Assembly (NCBI RefSeq): GCF_041438865.1
Contig: NZ_CP109450.1
Coordinates: 2,273,001-2,337,000 of the forward strand
Length of the DNA stretch: 64,000 bases
Direction of reading: 5' to 3'
DNA from: Streptomyces sp. NBC_01471
Lineage (GTDB): Bacteria > Actinomycetota > Actinomycetes > Streptomycetales > Streptomycetaceae
The notes under the pieces were generated by a model, which worked only from the letters and a program-made list of their open reading frames with translations, searched no databases and had not been told where the DNA came from. The position numbers and the translations under genes were made by a program. This document shows, one piece after another, positions 1 to 8,814 of this stretch. Position 1 is the stretch's first letter. The number at the start of each line of letters is the position of its first letter.

Positions 1-1482
1 CTGGCGGCCGGTGAGGCCACCCTGGAGACGGATCTCCCCGGGGCGTACGACTGGCGGGCCCAGGACCCGCTTGGCGGCCTGCGCGCCGTCGACGAGGGGT
101 TCGGCTCGCTGATCCGGATGCCGCTCACGGCGCGCGGGGTCGTACTGGGTCTGGTGAGCTTCTGGCGCGCCCTGGAGCGTGACCCGTACGAGGAGGAGGA
201 TCTCTCCTTCGCCGAGGAGCTGGCCCTGCGGGCCGCGCTGAGCGTCGACAACGCCCGCCGGTTCACCCGCGAGCACACCACGGCGGTCACCCTCCAGCAG
301 AGCCTGCTCCCCCACGACCTGCCGGAGAACCGGGCCCTGGACGTGGCCCACCGCTACGTCCCCGCCCGGGCCGGGGTGGGCGGCGACTGGTTCGACGTCA
401 TCCCGCTGCCCGGTGCCCGGGTCGCGCTGGTCATCGGCGACGTCGTCGGGCACGGCCTGCACGCGGCGGTGACCATGGGCCGGCTCCGTACCGCTGTCCA
501 CAACTTCTCCTCCCTCGACCTGTCCCCTGACGAGATCCTCGGCCATCTCAACGACCTGGTCCTCACCATGGACGAGGGGAACAGCTCGCTGGGCGACGGC
601 ACCAGTGTCACGGGCGCCACCTGCATGTACGCGGTCTACGAGTCCGCGTCGGGCCGCTGCACGGTGGCCAGCGCCGGCCACCTGGGCCCCGCGCTCGTGG
701 ACCCGGACGGGGCGGTGCTGTTCCCCGACGTACCCGCCGGGCCGCCGCTGGGCACCGCCAATCTGCCCTTCGAGACCGCGGTGCTCGATCTCGCCGCGGG
801 CACCAGCCTGGTGCTGTACACCGACGGCCTGGTGGAGGAGCGCGGCCGGGACATCGACGCGGGGCTCGATCTGCTGCGCACCACGCTGGAGGAACAGGCC
901 CGGCTGGACACGGAGCCGCAGGAGATGTGCCGGAGCGTGTTCGACGCCCTGTCACCGTCGCACCGGGAGGACGACGCCGCCCTCCTCGTGGCCAGGACCC
1001 GGCTGCTCGACCCGTCGTCCGTCGCGGACTGGGAGATGGACGCCGACCCGGCGGCCGTCGCCACGGTACGGTCCCAGGCCGCCCGCAGGCTCGGCGAATG
1101 GGGCCTGGACGAGATCGCGTTCAACACCGAACTCATCCTGAGCGAACTGCTCACCAACGCGGTCCGCTACGGCACCGCCCCGATCCGGGTGCGGCTGCTC
1201 CACAGTGCGACCCTGACCTGCGAGGTCGCGGACAGCAGCAGTACCTCACCGCATCTGAAACGGGCTGCGGCGATGGACGAGGGCGGGCGCGGGCTCTATC
1301 TGGTCGCGCAGTTCGCCGAGCGGTGGGGCACCAGGTATCCGCCGCGCGGAAAGATCATCTGGGCCGAGCAGCTCCTCACCGGGCCGCAGCCGCAGCCCCA
1401 GCAGTGGTCCGTGGATCTGGACGACCTGGACGATCTGGAGGAACTGGGAGGGGCGGAGGGGCCGGGAGGTCCCGATCCGTGA
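1..1482 (+). CDS. GAF/SpoIIE-type PP2C phosphatase with C-terminal HATPase (5' partial)
   Basis: The reading frame is open from base 1, so the gene starts outside the window; the first ATG at 118 lies inside a GAF-like region. In order: the end of a GAF domain, a SpoIIE/PP2C phosphatase domain (around GVGGDWFDVIPL, VIGDVVGHG and LYTDGLVEERG, with the Asp residues that bind metal in this family), then a HATPase_c_2 anti-sigma domain (N box near LSELLTNAVRYG, G box near GGRGLYL). Such proteins control sigma factors by dephosphorylating anti-anti-sigma proteins and by binding sigma factors. The C-terminal tail is rich in Asp, Glu and Gly. Which sigma factor it serves cannot be told from here. 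Confidence 0.9.
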   Translation: MAAGEATLETDLPGAYDWRAQDPLGGLRAVDEGFGSLIRMPLTARGVVLGLVSFWRALERDPYEEEDLSFAEELALRAALSVDNARRFTREHTTAVTLQQSLLPHDLPENRALDVAHRYVPARAGVGGDWFDVIPLPGARVALVIGDVVGHGLHAAVTMGRLRTAVHNFSSLDLSPDEILGHLNDLVLTMDEGNSSLGDGTSVTGATCMYAVYESASGRCTVASAGHLGPALVDPDGAVLFPDVPAGPPLGTANLPFETAVLDLAAGTSLVLYTDGLVEERGRDIDAGLDLLRTTLEEQARLDTEPQEMCRSVFDALSPSHREDDAALLVARTRLLDPSSVADWEMDADPAAVATVRSQAARRLGEWGLDEIAFNTELILSELLTNAVRYGTAPIRVRLLHSATLTCEVADSSSTSPHLKRAAAMDEGGRGLYLVAQFAERWGTRYPPRGKIIWAEQLLTGPQPQPQQWSVDLDDLDDLEELGGAEGPGGPDP

Positions 1483-1561
1483 CGCCTCCCCCGCTCACGG
1501 TCCGTCAACAGGCCGCGGGCTGTCCACCACCCTGCGGCAGCCCGGGGAGTGCGGCAGCGCC

Positions 1562-2677
1562 TCAGGCTCCGTCCGCGATGGCCGACTCCACCTCGGCGAC
1601 CCGCTCCTGCTCCTCCTGCGCGAACCGCTCCCGGTCGAGCTGCTCGGCAATCTCCTCGTCCTGCGACATCAGCAGGTCCAGGTTCGAGTTGCCCATCTCG
1701 AACACGCCCATGTCGACATACGCCTTCTGCAGCCGCTTGCCCCAGAGGCCGATGTCCTTGACGCACGGAACGATCCGGCTGAAGAGCAACTGCCGGAAGA
1801 GCGTGAGGAATTCGGACTGCTCCGAGAGCTCCTCGGCCTCCTTCTTCGCGATGCCGAAGTTCTCCAGGACCTCCACCCCGCGCAGCCGGTCGCGCATCAG
1901 GTAGCAGCCCTCGATGACGAACTCCTCGCGTTCCCGCAGTTCGGCGTCGGTGAGCTGCTTGTAGTAGTCGCGCAGCGCCATCCGCCCGAAGGCCACGTGG
2001 CGGGCCTCGTCCTGCATGACGTACGCCAGGATCTGCTTGGGCAGCGGCTTGTCGGTCGTGTCGCGGATCATGCCGAAGGCGGCGAGCGCCAGGCCCTCGA
2101 TGAGGACCTGCATGCCCAGATACGGCATGTCCCAGCGGGAGTCGCGCAGGGTGTCGCCGAGCAGGGCCTGGAGGTTGTCGTTGATCGGGTAGAGCATCCC
2201 GATCTTCTCGTGCAGGAAGCGGCCGTAGATCTCGGCGTGCCGGGCCTCGTCCATGGTCTGGGTGGCCGAGTAGAACTTGGCGTCCATGTCCGGCGCGGAC
2301 TCCACGATCCTGGCCGCACACACCATCGCGCCCTGCTCGCCGTGGAGGAACTGGCTGAACTGCCAGGACGTGTAGTGCTTGCGCAGCTCGCCCCGGTCGC
2401 GGTCGGTCATCTTCGCCCAGTGGGGCGTTCCGTACAGGGTCATCGCCTCGTCGGGCGTACCGAGCGGATCGTACGGGTCGACTTCGAGCGACCAGTCGAT
2501 GCGCTTCGCGCCGTCCCACTGCTTGTCCTTGCCCTTTTGGTACAGGGCGAGGAGACGGTCGCGCCCTTCGTCGTACTCCCAGCTGAACCGGGCCGAACCA
2601 GACGCCGGTATCTGCCAGTTGGGCTCGACCGGTCCCTTGGTGTAGAGCTCATGCGTCGACATACCTGGCAGGCTCAC
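1562..2677 (-). CDS. Ferritin-like diiron protein
   Basis: A 371-residue protein counted from the GTG at 2677; an ATG five codons later (2662) is an equally possible start and neither has a strong ribosome site. It shows a four-helix diiron pattern: E114 (HGEQGA), E144/H147 (DEARHAEIY), E194 (LIEGLALAAFG) and E224/H227 (DEARHVAFG), the layout of ribonucleotide reductase R2-like and ferritin-like oxidases. It probably holds a di-iron or Mn/Fe cofactor and oxidises a substrate, which is unknown. It is divergent from a second diiron gene (AurF type) starting at 2791 and shares its promoter region, so the two may work together. Confidence 0.8.
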   Translation of the reverse strand: MSLPGMSTHELYTKGPVEPNWQIPASGSARFSWEYDEGRDRLLALYQKGKDKQWDGAKRIDWSLEVDPYDPLGTPDEAMTLYGTPHWAKMTDRDRGELRKHYTSWQFSQFLHGEQGAMVCAARIVESAPDMDAKFYSATQTMDEARHAEIYGRFLHEKIGMLYPINDNLQALLGDTLRDSRWDMPYLGMQVLIEGLALAAFGMIRDTTDKPLPKQILAYVMQDEARHVAFGRMALRDYYKQLTDAELREREEFVIEGCYLMRDRLRGVEVLENFGIAKKEAEELSEQSEFLTLFRQLLFSRIVPCVKDIGLWGKRLQKAYVDMGVFEMGNSNLDLLMSQDEEIAEQLDRERFAQEEQERVAEVESAIADGA

Positions 2678-2717
2678 ACGTTGGTAGACGCCGGGTCAAC
2701 AAGTCGCGCACAAGGGA

Positions 2718-2744
2718 TTGACGCAGCTTACTGACAAGTAGTCT
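2718..2744 (+). promoter_or_regulatory. Promoter and small inverted repeat between divergent diiron genes
   Basis: A -35-like TTGACG (2718-2723) is followed 15 bases later by a -10-like TAGTCT (2739-2744), about 45 bases before the ATG at 2791. Between them lies the inverted repeat TACT-GACA-AGTA (2729-2740), placed where a repressor would block the promoter. No regulator gene is adjacent. Confidence 0.4.
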
Positions 2745-2790
2745 CATAAAGGGTGACCGCCGGTAACCCCAAGCGCGAGGTACCTCAGAG

Positions 2791-3723
2791 ATGACGACAG
2801 CGACCGAACGCGAAGTGCTCCGTGACGCCCTCGGCCTGCTCAGGGACCGCGAACAAGTGGCCGAACGCCTCCTCGAATCCTCGGCCAGGCACTCCTTCGA
2901 CCCGGACAAGGAACTGGACTGGGTGGCCCCCGTCGAGGACGGCAAGTGGTTCTGGCCGCCGGAGCTCGTATCCCTCTACGACACCCCGCTCTGGCGGAAG
3001 ATGTCCGAGGACCAGCGGATGGAGCTCGCCCGGCACGAGGCGGCGTCGCTCGCCTCGCTCGGCATCTGGTTCGAGATCATTCTGATGCAGCTGCTCGTCC
3101 GGCACATCTACGACAAGTCGCTGACCAGCAATCACGTGCGGTACGCGCTGACCGAGATAGCCGATGAGTGCCGGCACTCGATGATGTTCGCCAGGATGAT
3201 CAAGAAGGGCGGAGCGCCGGCGTACCCGGTCCCGCGGATGTACCACAACCTGGCGCGGGTACTGAAGACCTTCTCCACGACCCCGGGCTCCTTCTCGGCG
3301 ACCCTGCTGGGCGAGGAGATCCTGGACTACATGCAGCGGCTGACCTTCCCCGACGAGCGCGTACAGACCCTGGTCCGCGGGGTGACCCGGATCCATGTGG
3401 TCGAGGAGGCGCGCCATGTCCGCTACGCACGCGAGGAGTTGCGCCGCCAGATGGTCACCGCGCCGCGCTGGGAGCAGCACTTCACCCGCATCAGCTGCGG
3501 TGAGGCGGCGCGGGTCTTCTCCACCTGCTTCATCAATCCCCAGGTGTACACGAACGCCGGCCTGGACCGCCGCGAGGCAGTCGCCCAGGTCAGGGCGAGC
3601 GGCCACCGCGCCGAGGTCATGCAGAGCGGCGCCAAGCGGCTGACGGACTTCCTGGACGACATCGGCGTGCTGCGCGGCGCGGGCCGCAGGCTGTGGGTGA
3701 GCTCGGGGCTGCTCGCCAAGTAG
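2791..3723 (+). CDS. AurF-type diiron oxygenase
   Basis: 310 residues. The motif EIADECRHSMMF (E122, E126, H129) and H202-x3-E206-x2-H209 (IHVVEEARH) repeat the ligand spacing of AurF, the p-aminobenzoate N-oxygenase; E95 and E175/E176 are the likely remaining ligands. The family oxidises aryl amines or other small molecules with a di-iron centre. No biosynthetic cluster surrounds it, so its substrate is not predictable. The ATG at 2791 is the first start after the divergent promoter region. The neighbour at 1562-2677 is also a ferritin-like oxidase, which makes a two-oxidase unit plausible. Confidence 0.8.
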   Translation: MTTATEREVLRDALGLLRDREQVAERLLESSARHSFDPDKELDWVAPVEDGKWFWPPELVSLYDTPLWRKMSEDQRMELARHEAASLASLGIWFEIILMQLLVRHIYDKSLTSNHVRYALTEIADECRHSMMFARMIKKGGAPAYPVPRMYHNLARVLKTFSTTPGSFSATLLGEEILDYMQRLTFPDERVQTLVRGVTRIHVVEEARHVRYAREELRRQMVTAPRWEQHFTRISCGEAARVFSTCFINPQVYTNAGLDRREAVAQVRASGHRAEVMQSGAKRLTDFLDDIGVLRGAGRRLWVSSGLLAK

Positions 3724-3785
3724 GACACCGCCGTCCGGCAGGTGGGTGCAGGGGGGGCGAGACTCCGGGGATGCGGGGAGCGAAT

Positions 3786-4466
3786 ATGAATACCCATCAG
3801 AATGACCTGTACCCGGACGTGACCGCTTCGGGTGGCCTTGCACCGGCCATGAAGGAGGCAGCGAAGCTGCGCGGGTGCGACATCGGGATATCGCCCTGGG
3901 AGTCCGGCTCCATCAGCATCGAGACGACCAGGGGGATCGTGTCGGTCCATCCGGCGGCCGAGGAGCGTCTGTTCCGGATGCGCGTCCTCACCCCCGGATC
4001 CACCTGGGAGGTTCCCGGGTTCTCCTGGGAGATCGGCTCTACGGACGATCTTGGATTGCTCGTGGAGGCGGTCGCCGCATGGCGGGAAGGCATGCCGCTC
4101 GACGGGTTGAAGGCGAGATTCGAGTTCCTCGAACTCGGTGAATTCGCCAGGGCAATCGAAATCGGTGAGCCCACCTCTTTGCAGTGGCCCGGCCTCCTGT
4201 CGTCCGATTTCCACCGGCGACAAGGGAACCTTCTGCGTCGCCTTCATGCGGATGGGGTACTGCGAAATATGTTTCCGTCGATCACGCACGGTGCTGTCCG
4301 CCTGCATACGGATCCGTTGGACGGAACAAGCCGCCAGGTCCTGGTCCATGAGCTGGACGGGGACCTCTACGAGGTCATTCTCGCCGGAATTCCCGGGGCT
4401 GCCTGGGTCGAGGTGGCGACCGGCGATCTGATCGCCTACCTGCGAGCCGCCTTGAACAAACAGTAA
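3786..4466 (+). CDS. DUF6193-like protein
   Basis: 226 residues from the ATG at 3786, which has GGGGAG 7 bases upstream; the frame is open further upstream but without a better start. The segment around LRNMFPSITHGAVRLHTD, followed by a strand-rich end, recalls the DUF6193 'natural product biosynthesis' family. That is recognition by pattern only, and no catalytic residues are evident. There are no membrane segments. It lies 62 bases after the AurF-type gene on the same strand and could be co-transcribed with it. Its GC content drops towards the 3' end (4140-4460), unlike its neighbours, which may mark transferred DNA. Confidence 0.55.
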   Translation: MNTHQNDLYPDVTASGGLAPAMKEAAKLRGCDIGISPWESGSISIETTRGIVSVHPAAEERLFRMRVLTPGSTWEVPGFSWEIGSTDDLGLLVEAVAAWREGMPLDGLKARFEFLELGEFARAIEIGEPTSLQWPGLLSSDFHRRQGNLLRRLHADGVLRNMFPSITHGAVRLHTDPLDGTSRQVLVHELDGDLYEVILAGIPGAAWVEVATGDLIAYLRAALNKQ

Positions 4467-4726
4467 TCAGGAATCTCGGCAGATCGATAGAAGCGGGACC
4501 ACGCCAGGAAAATCGGTTTCCAGTGGTCGTCGCAACGCCCAGTTCAGGGAGTGTGCCGGACTTCGAGATCCGGAAGGCGGGCGCACCAGTCACCCGTCCC
4601 TCCCTTACTGTCCGGGCATCGAGAGGGCGGAGAAGCGACTGCCGGCTACCTGCATCAAGGTGGCCGGTCGGGGGCGTTCGGAACGCTCCCCGGCCGGCCG
4701 ACAACAGGAGGAGAGGTAAAGGACGC

Positions 4727-5253
4727 TTGACCGAGCACGGATTCGATCTGCCGCCGAGAGCCCCGCCGGATGTCCTCGCCCAGCGCAACGCACTGGCTGA
4801 AGAAGCCGCCCACCCGGAGTCAGGAGGAATCCCGATGGAGCAGGGCATGGAGCAGGGCGAAGGAGCGACGCAGAGCAGCTCGAAGAGTTCGAGGAGTTCA
4901 TCCTGGATATCGGACTGAGCTGGATGGCGTCGAAGTCCGATTACCCGTCGTGGCTTTCCGGAGAGGACTTCCATCGGTTCGTTCCCAAGACTGGGCCGGT
5001 GGACGTACAACTCAGCATCGTGGACGGTTCCCTTACCGAGCTCGAACGCACGACTGGCATGCGGATCGGCGAAGACGCGCGGAGGCTGCTGGACTCGCCG
5101 TTGTCGGGTGAGGTTATCCGCACGGTGTGGCTCGGCGCCACCGGCCGGGACAGAGAGACGGTACCGGCCTCGCCACACCGTACCGGACCACGTCCTCGGC
5201 GACGGCCGCGTGCCCGGATGCGCGGGGGTGAGTGCCGGGGGCAAGGTGGGAGA
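4727..5253 (+). pseudogene. Frameshifted remnant of an unknown gene
   Basis: A TTG at 4727 preceded by AGGAGGAGAGG opens a frame (TEHGFDLPPRAPPDVLAQRN...) that stops at 4918. Between about 4850 and 4870 the coding signal moves to another frame that has no ATG or GTG of its own upstream, reads AEQLEEFEEFILDIGLSW, and continues through 4924-5160 (acidic, regular heptads) before running into low-complexity Arg/Pro codons in front of the next gene. One or two indels near 4858 would join the two parts. It could instead be a short intact gene starting at the ATG at 4924. The product is not recognised. Confidence 0.4.
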
Positions 5254-5628
5254 ATGACGACGACGCTCGGTGCCTTTGTCCTCGGTACTCCCGATCCGCC
5301 CGCGCTGGCGGACTTCTACCGGGCCCTGCTGGGCTGGCAGGAAGTCGAACGCCGGCCGGAGTGGGTCCGGCTGCGGGCTCCCGAGCAGGAACGCCCCGGC
5401 CTCAGCTTCCAGCTGGAAAACGGCCACGAGATCCCGGTATGGCCTCCCCGCCCTGGCACTCAGCAGATGCAAGCGCACCTGGACGTGCTGGTCGACGACC
5501 TGGAGGCGGAGACGGAGCGGGCCTGCGGCCTGGGCGCGACGCTGGAGGCTCACCAGCCTCAGGAGGACGTGCGGGTACTCCGCGACCCTCATGGCCACCC
5601 GTTCTGCCTCTTCCTCCCCGGCGCCTGA
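5254..5628 (+). CDS. Glyoxalase/bleomycin-resistance-like (VOC) protein
   Basis: 124 residues from the ATG at 5254, preceded by AAGGTGGGAGA; the same frame is open far upstream but that part belongs to the remnant described at 4727. One VOC repeat-pair fold is visible: LGTPDPPALADFYRALLGW at the start, QAHLDVLVDDLEAE in the middle and LRDPHGHPFCLFLPG at the end. These are typical metal-side elements of the family, with His in the central QAHLDV strand and Glu/His positions near the end. The family includes lyases, dioxygenases and drug-binding proteins; this short stand-alone type is common in Streptomyces and mostly uncharacterised. Confidence 0.8.
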   Translation: MTTTLGAFVLGTPDPPALADFYRALLGWQEVERRPEWVRLRAPEQERPGLSFQLENGHEIPVWPPRPGTQQMQAHLDVLVDDLEAETERACGLGATLEAHQPQEDVRVLRDPHGHPFCLFLPGA

Positions 5629-5669
5629 ACGGTACGGATCCGCGCGGGCGGCCGCCCGCGCCCCCGAGT

Positions 5670-5879
5670 TCAGCTCACGGTCGCGTACGCCACGAAATCC
5701 GCCCACACGCGCGGGGCGAAACCGAGGTCAGGACCCGGCACGTTCTTGGAATCCCGGACGTGGACCGTGCCGGGGGCTGACGCGACCTCGATGCAGTTGT
5801 TTCCGCTGCTGCTGTCGCTGTAGCTGCTCTTGAACCACGCCAGCTCGGAAACATCCCCGGCAGAGGGCTTGCAGATCAT
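5670..5879 (-). CDS. DUF397 protein
   Basis: 69 residues with the DUF397 signature: AWFKSSYSDSSSGNNCIEVA followed by VHVRDSKNVPGP and the end WADFVAYA. The ATG overlaps the TGA of the XRE regulator upstream (ATGA), so the two are translationally coupled. DUF397 proteins are small partners of XRE/DUF5753 regulators in Streptomyces, including the Scr1/Scr2-type pair studied in S. coelicolor. A modulator or antitoxin-like role is inferred from that context. Confidence 0.9.
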   Translation of the reverse strand: MICKPSAGDVSELAWFKSSYSDSSSGNNCIEVASAPGTVHVRDSKNVPGPDLGFAPRVWADFVAYATVS

Positions 5880-6754
5880 GTCTCTCCCAGCACTTGCTCG
5901 ATGAAGGCCAGCGACTCCCCTGGCGTAAGAGCCTGGGCCCGGATCATGCCATAACGAAGCTCAAGGATCCGCAGGTGTTTCGGATCGGAGACCGGGCGAC
6001 CGTTGAGCACGCCGAGCGATCGGCCCACGGCCGTGCCGTCTCCGAACTTCAGTACCTCGATCCCGCCGTCCAGCCCTGGGTGAGTCTCGCATTTGAGAGG
6101 CATGACCTGGAGTGAAACGTTTCGCAACCGGCCCACCTTCAGGAGTCGTTCGAGCTGACGGCGCCACTCCATTCTGCCTCCGATGGGCCGCCGCAGCGCA
6201 GCCTCTTCCTGGACGAAGCTGAGTGCGGGCGCCGGTGAGCGCTCGAAGATCGAACGCCGGGCCATCCGGCCCGCCACGCCACGCTCCACTTCATCCCGGG
6301 AGTACGAAGGCTGTCGCGTCTCCAGCAGCACCCGCGCATGGCCCTCCGTCTGCAACAGACCGTGGATGCCATGGTCCGCGTACACCCCGACCTCGACCGC
6401 CCGTGCCTCCAACCGCGCCAGATCCCGAATCTTCTTCGGATACCGGACCTCTACGACGTCCTTCTTCATCGCGGCGATCTTCCCGCCCGCGCCCAGCACC
6501 CCGTCCACCCGGTCCAGGAATTCCGGGCGCGGGATACGCCGCCCGCCCTCCACCTTGTAGATCAGATTCTCCCCGTACCCGATCGCCGACCCCAGCTCAC
6601 TCGCCCGCAGCCCCGCCGACTCCCGCCACGCCTTGAGCTGGCGGCCCACCGCAGCGACCACCGCCGCACCTGACTCGTCATCAGGGTCGACGTCCCAGCC
6701 GGGGTCGTCCGCTCCGCCGTCCCCGTGCTCCGTGCCCGCCTCGTCCACGCTCAT
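5876..6754 (-). CDS. XRE-family regulator with DUF5753 domain
   Basis: About 292 residues from the ATG at 6754 (alternative ATG at 6778). An N-terminal acidic stretch precedes a Cro/C1 helix-turn-helix (LKAWRESAGLRASELGSAIG, then YKVEGGRRIPRPEFL). The rest is a DUF5753 ligand-binding-like domain (LLQTEGHARVLL, FVQEEAALRRPIG, LQVMPLKCETHPGLDGGIEV). It is the usual DNA-binding partner of the DUF397 protein that overlaps its stop codon. A third member of the typical trio, an anti-sigma-type ATPase, is divergent at 6918. Confidence 0.9.
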   Translation of the reverse strand: MSVDEAGTEHGDGGADDPGWDVDPDDESGAAVVAAVGRQLKAWRESAGLRASELGSAIGYGENLIYKVEGGRRIPRPEFLDRVDGVLGAGGKIAAMKKDVVEVRYPKKIRDLARLEARAVEVGVYADHGIHGLLQTEGHARVLLETRQPSYSRDEVERGVAGRMARRSIFERSPAPALSFVQEEAALRRPIGGRMEWRRQLERLLKVGRLRNVSLQVMPLKCETHPGLDGGIEVLKFGDGTAVGRSLGVLNGRPVSDPKHLRILELRYGMIRAQALTPGESLAFIEQVLGET

Positions 6755-6917
6755 CCGTGCCCCGCTTCCGACGTCCATGCCGTTCTGGCTCAACCCTGTT
6801 CGTCCCCAGCACGTCACCCGGGACAGCCGGGACAGCGCTGGACAAGTCCGGGACAATCACCGTACGCAGGCGCCATGTCACTGGTCACGGTAGGCGGGTG
6901 CGGCCACGCTGAGTGAC

Positions 6918-7358
6918 GTGACCCAAGAACTCACCCGACCCGAACCCTCCACTCCCACCCGGCAGTTCACGGTGCTGCTCTCCCCCACCCGCCGGGGCGC
7001 CAGACTCGCCCGGCTGCTCGCCGCCGCGCACCTGGGCGCCTGGGGGCTGCCGTCGGAGGCGGCCGCGCACATCGTCGCCGAGCTGGCCGCCAACGCCGTC
7101 GTCCACGGACGGGTACGGGGCAGGGACTTCCAGTTGAGCCTTGCCGTGCACGGCGACACGCTGCTGCGGATCGAGCTGACCGACACCCGGGGCGACCGGC
7201 TTCCGGCCACCCGGCCCGGCAATCTCGCCCGGCCCGCCACCGACGCCGAGTCCGGGCGCGGTCTGCTGATCGTCGAAGCGCTCGCCGACCGCTGGGGTGT
7301 GGCCCCGGGGCCCGTCCCCCGCAAGGTGGTGTGGGCGGAGATCGACCTCGTACGGTGA
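6918..7358 (+). CDS. Anti-sigma-type ATP-binding protein (HATPase_c_2)
   Basis: 146 residues starting at a GTG (6918). The single domain is a GHKL ATPase of the RsbW/SpoIIAB type: N box VAELAANAVVHG, then IELTDTRGDRLP, and G box ESGRGLLIVEALADRWG. Proteins of this size in Streptomyces bind and inhibit sigma factors or phosphorylate anti-anti-sigma factors. It is divergent from the XRE/DUF397 pair, a common arrangement in the genus. The promoter region between them is about 160 bp. The target is unknown. Confidence 0.9.
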   Translation: MTQELTRPEPSTPTRQFTVLLSPTRRGARLARLLAAAHLGAWGLPSEAAAHIVAELAANAVVHGRVRGRDFQLSLAVHGDTLLRIELTDTRGDRLPATRPGNLARPATDAESGRGLLIVEALADRWGVAPGPVPRKVVWAEIDLVR

Positions 7359-7411
7359 TGACCGCCGCCCGGCCCGGCGAGGTCGCAGCGGCGGAGCAGA
7401 CAGCCGCAGCG

Positions 7412-8650
7412 TCAGCGGCCGCCCTCCTCCCCCATGTAGAGCCCGGCGAACGCCCGGGCGTCGAGACCGGATTCCAGGATCCGCCGCAGCCGGGCCCGCG
7501 CGGTGCCCGCCCGGAAGCGGTCACCGGACGACGCCCCGTGCAGCACGTCCGAGAGCCACTGCGAGAACTCCTGGTACTCCCAGACGCGCCGGAGGGCCGC
7601 CTGCGAATACCCGGCGAGGCCCGCGCCCCCGTCCCCGCCGTCCCCGTCCCCGTCGCCACCGGTGCCCGGGGCGGCGGCGATCAGGGCGTCCGCGAGCAGC
7701 AGCGCGTCATGGATCGCGAGATTCATTCCCTTCGCGGCGATCGGCGCGACCAGGTGCGCGGAGTCGCCGGCGAGGTGCAGGCGGCCGTAGGACATCGGCT
7801 CCGCCACGTAGTTGTGCATGTCCAGGACCACCTTCTCGACGAGCGGGCCCTCCGTGAGCGGGCGCGCGCCGTCGGCGGCGAGCCGGGTGCGCAGTTCGTG
7901 CCAGACGCGCTCGTGCGGCCAGTTCTCCGGGGTGTCACCGGGCGGGACCTGAAGGTAGTAGCGGGTGACCTCGGGGTTGCGGGCCATGTGGGCGCCGAAC
8001 CCGCGCTCGTGGAGGCCGAAGACCACGCCGTCCGCCGAGGGCGGCGCCTGGGCGAGCAGCGCCAGCCAGGCGACCCCGTCGTCGCGGCGGCTGACCGTGA
8101 CCTCCCCGTCGGGTATCGCCGCCCGCGCGACCCCCCGCGCCCCGTCGCAGCCCGCGACGTAGTCGCACACGAGGCGGTGCCGGGAGCCGGTCAGCGGGTC
8201 GGTGTACGAGACCACCGGCCGGCCGGTGCCGATGCCGTCCAGCCGCATGTCACGGACGCCGAAGCGGGCGTCTCCCGCGCCCTTGTCCGCGTACGAGGCG
8301 AGCAGATCGGTCACCAGCCGCGGCTGCGGGTACACGAAGTGCCGCCGCCCGGACAGCTCCGCCGTCGGCACCGTGTGCCGCTCGCCGTCGAACCGGAACT
8401 CGAACTCGCCCTGGGTTTCGGCCTGCACGAGTATCCGCTCCGCGAGACCGTGCTCGGCGAGCGCCCGTACCGCCCACTCCTCCATGAACCCCGCACGCGG
8501 CCGCCGCTCGATGAAATCCCTGCTCTCCGCTTCCAGGAGCACGCAGCCGACGCCGCTCTCGTGCAGCCGGTTCGCCACGACGAGCCCGGCCGGGCCGGCA
8601 CCTATGACGACGACGGGGGTGTGCGTGAGGACGGGAAGAGCCGAAGACAC
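7412..8650 (-). CDS. pobA: 4-hydroxybenzoate 3-monooxygenase (FAD)
   Basis: 412 residues from the GTG at 8650, which has GGAG 8 bases upstream; the longer frame to 8767 would add an unlikely N-terminus. FAD-binding GAGPAG sits at residues 17-22, RPRAGFMEEW follows the first strand-helix unit, YVAGCDGARG is the DG motif, and GDSAHLVAPIAAKGMNLAIHDA binds the FAD ribityl chain. This is the group A aromatic hydroxylase pattern, and the RAGFMEEW/GEFEFRFDG details fit PobA. It would convert 4-hydroxybenzoate to protocatechuate. The divergent TetR gene at 8815 is the likely regulator. A Gly/Asp-rich loop near the C-terminus is an odd local expansion. Confidence 0.85.
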   Translation of the reverse strand: MSSALPVLTHTPVVVIGAGPAGLVVANRLHESGVGCVLLEAESRDFIERRPRAGFMEEWAVRALAEHGLAERILVQAETQGEFEFRFDGERHTVPTAELSGRRHFVYPQPRLVTDLLASYADKGAGDARFGVRDMRLDGIGTGRPVVSYTDPLTGSRHRLVCDYVAGCDGARGVARAAIPDGEVTVSRRDDGVAWLALLAQAPPSADGVVFGLHERGFGAHMARNPEVTRYYLQVPPGDTPENWPHERVWHELRTRLAADGARPLTEGPLVEKVVLDMHNYVAEPMSYGRLHLAGDSAHLVAPIAAKGMNLAIHDALLLADALIAAAPGTGGDGDGDGGDGGAGLAGYSQAALRRVWEYQEFSQWLSDVLHGASSGDRFRAGTARARLRRILESGLDARAFAGLYMGEEGGR

Positions 8651-8814
8651 GTCGGGGGCTCCATTCAGGTTCGGGGCGGGACAGATCCCAGGAGGACACA
8701 GGCCGGAACTGCTGAAACGATCAACCGCAGTATGGCGGTGACGCTGTGGCGGTCGGCTCCGGGGCACTCCCCGGAACGTACCCGGCCGTGAACACCGGGG
8801 ATTACGCTGCGGTC

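Noticed and set aside
1215..1222. Exact complement of the repeat core outside the elements
   Set aside because: It lies in the middle of a phosphatase gene with no flanking words or stem; one such hit is expected by chance.
7331..8791. Long plus-strand frame over pobA
   Set aside because: Shadow of the clear pobA gene; no domain is recognisable.
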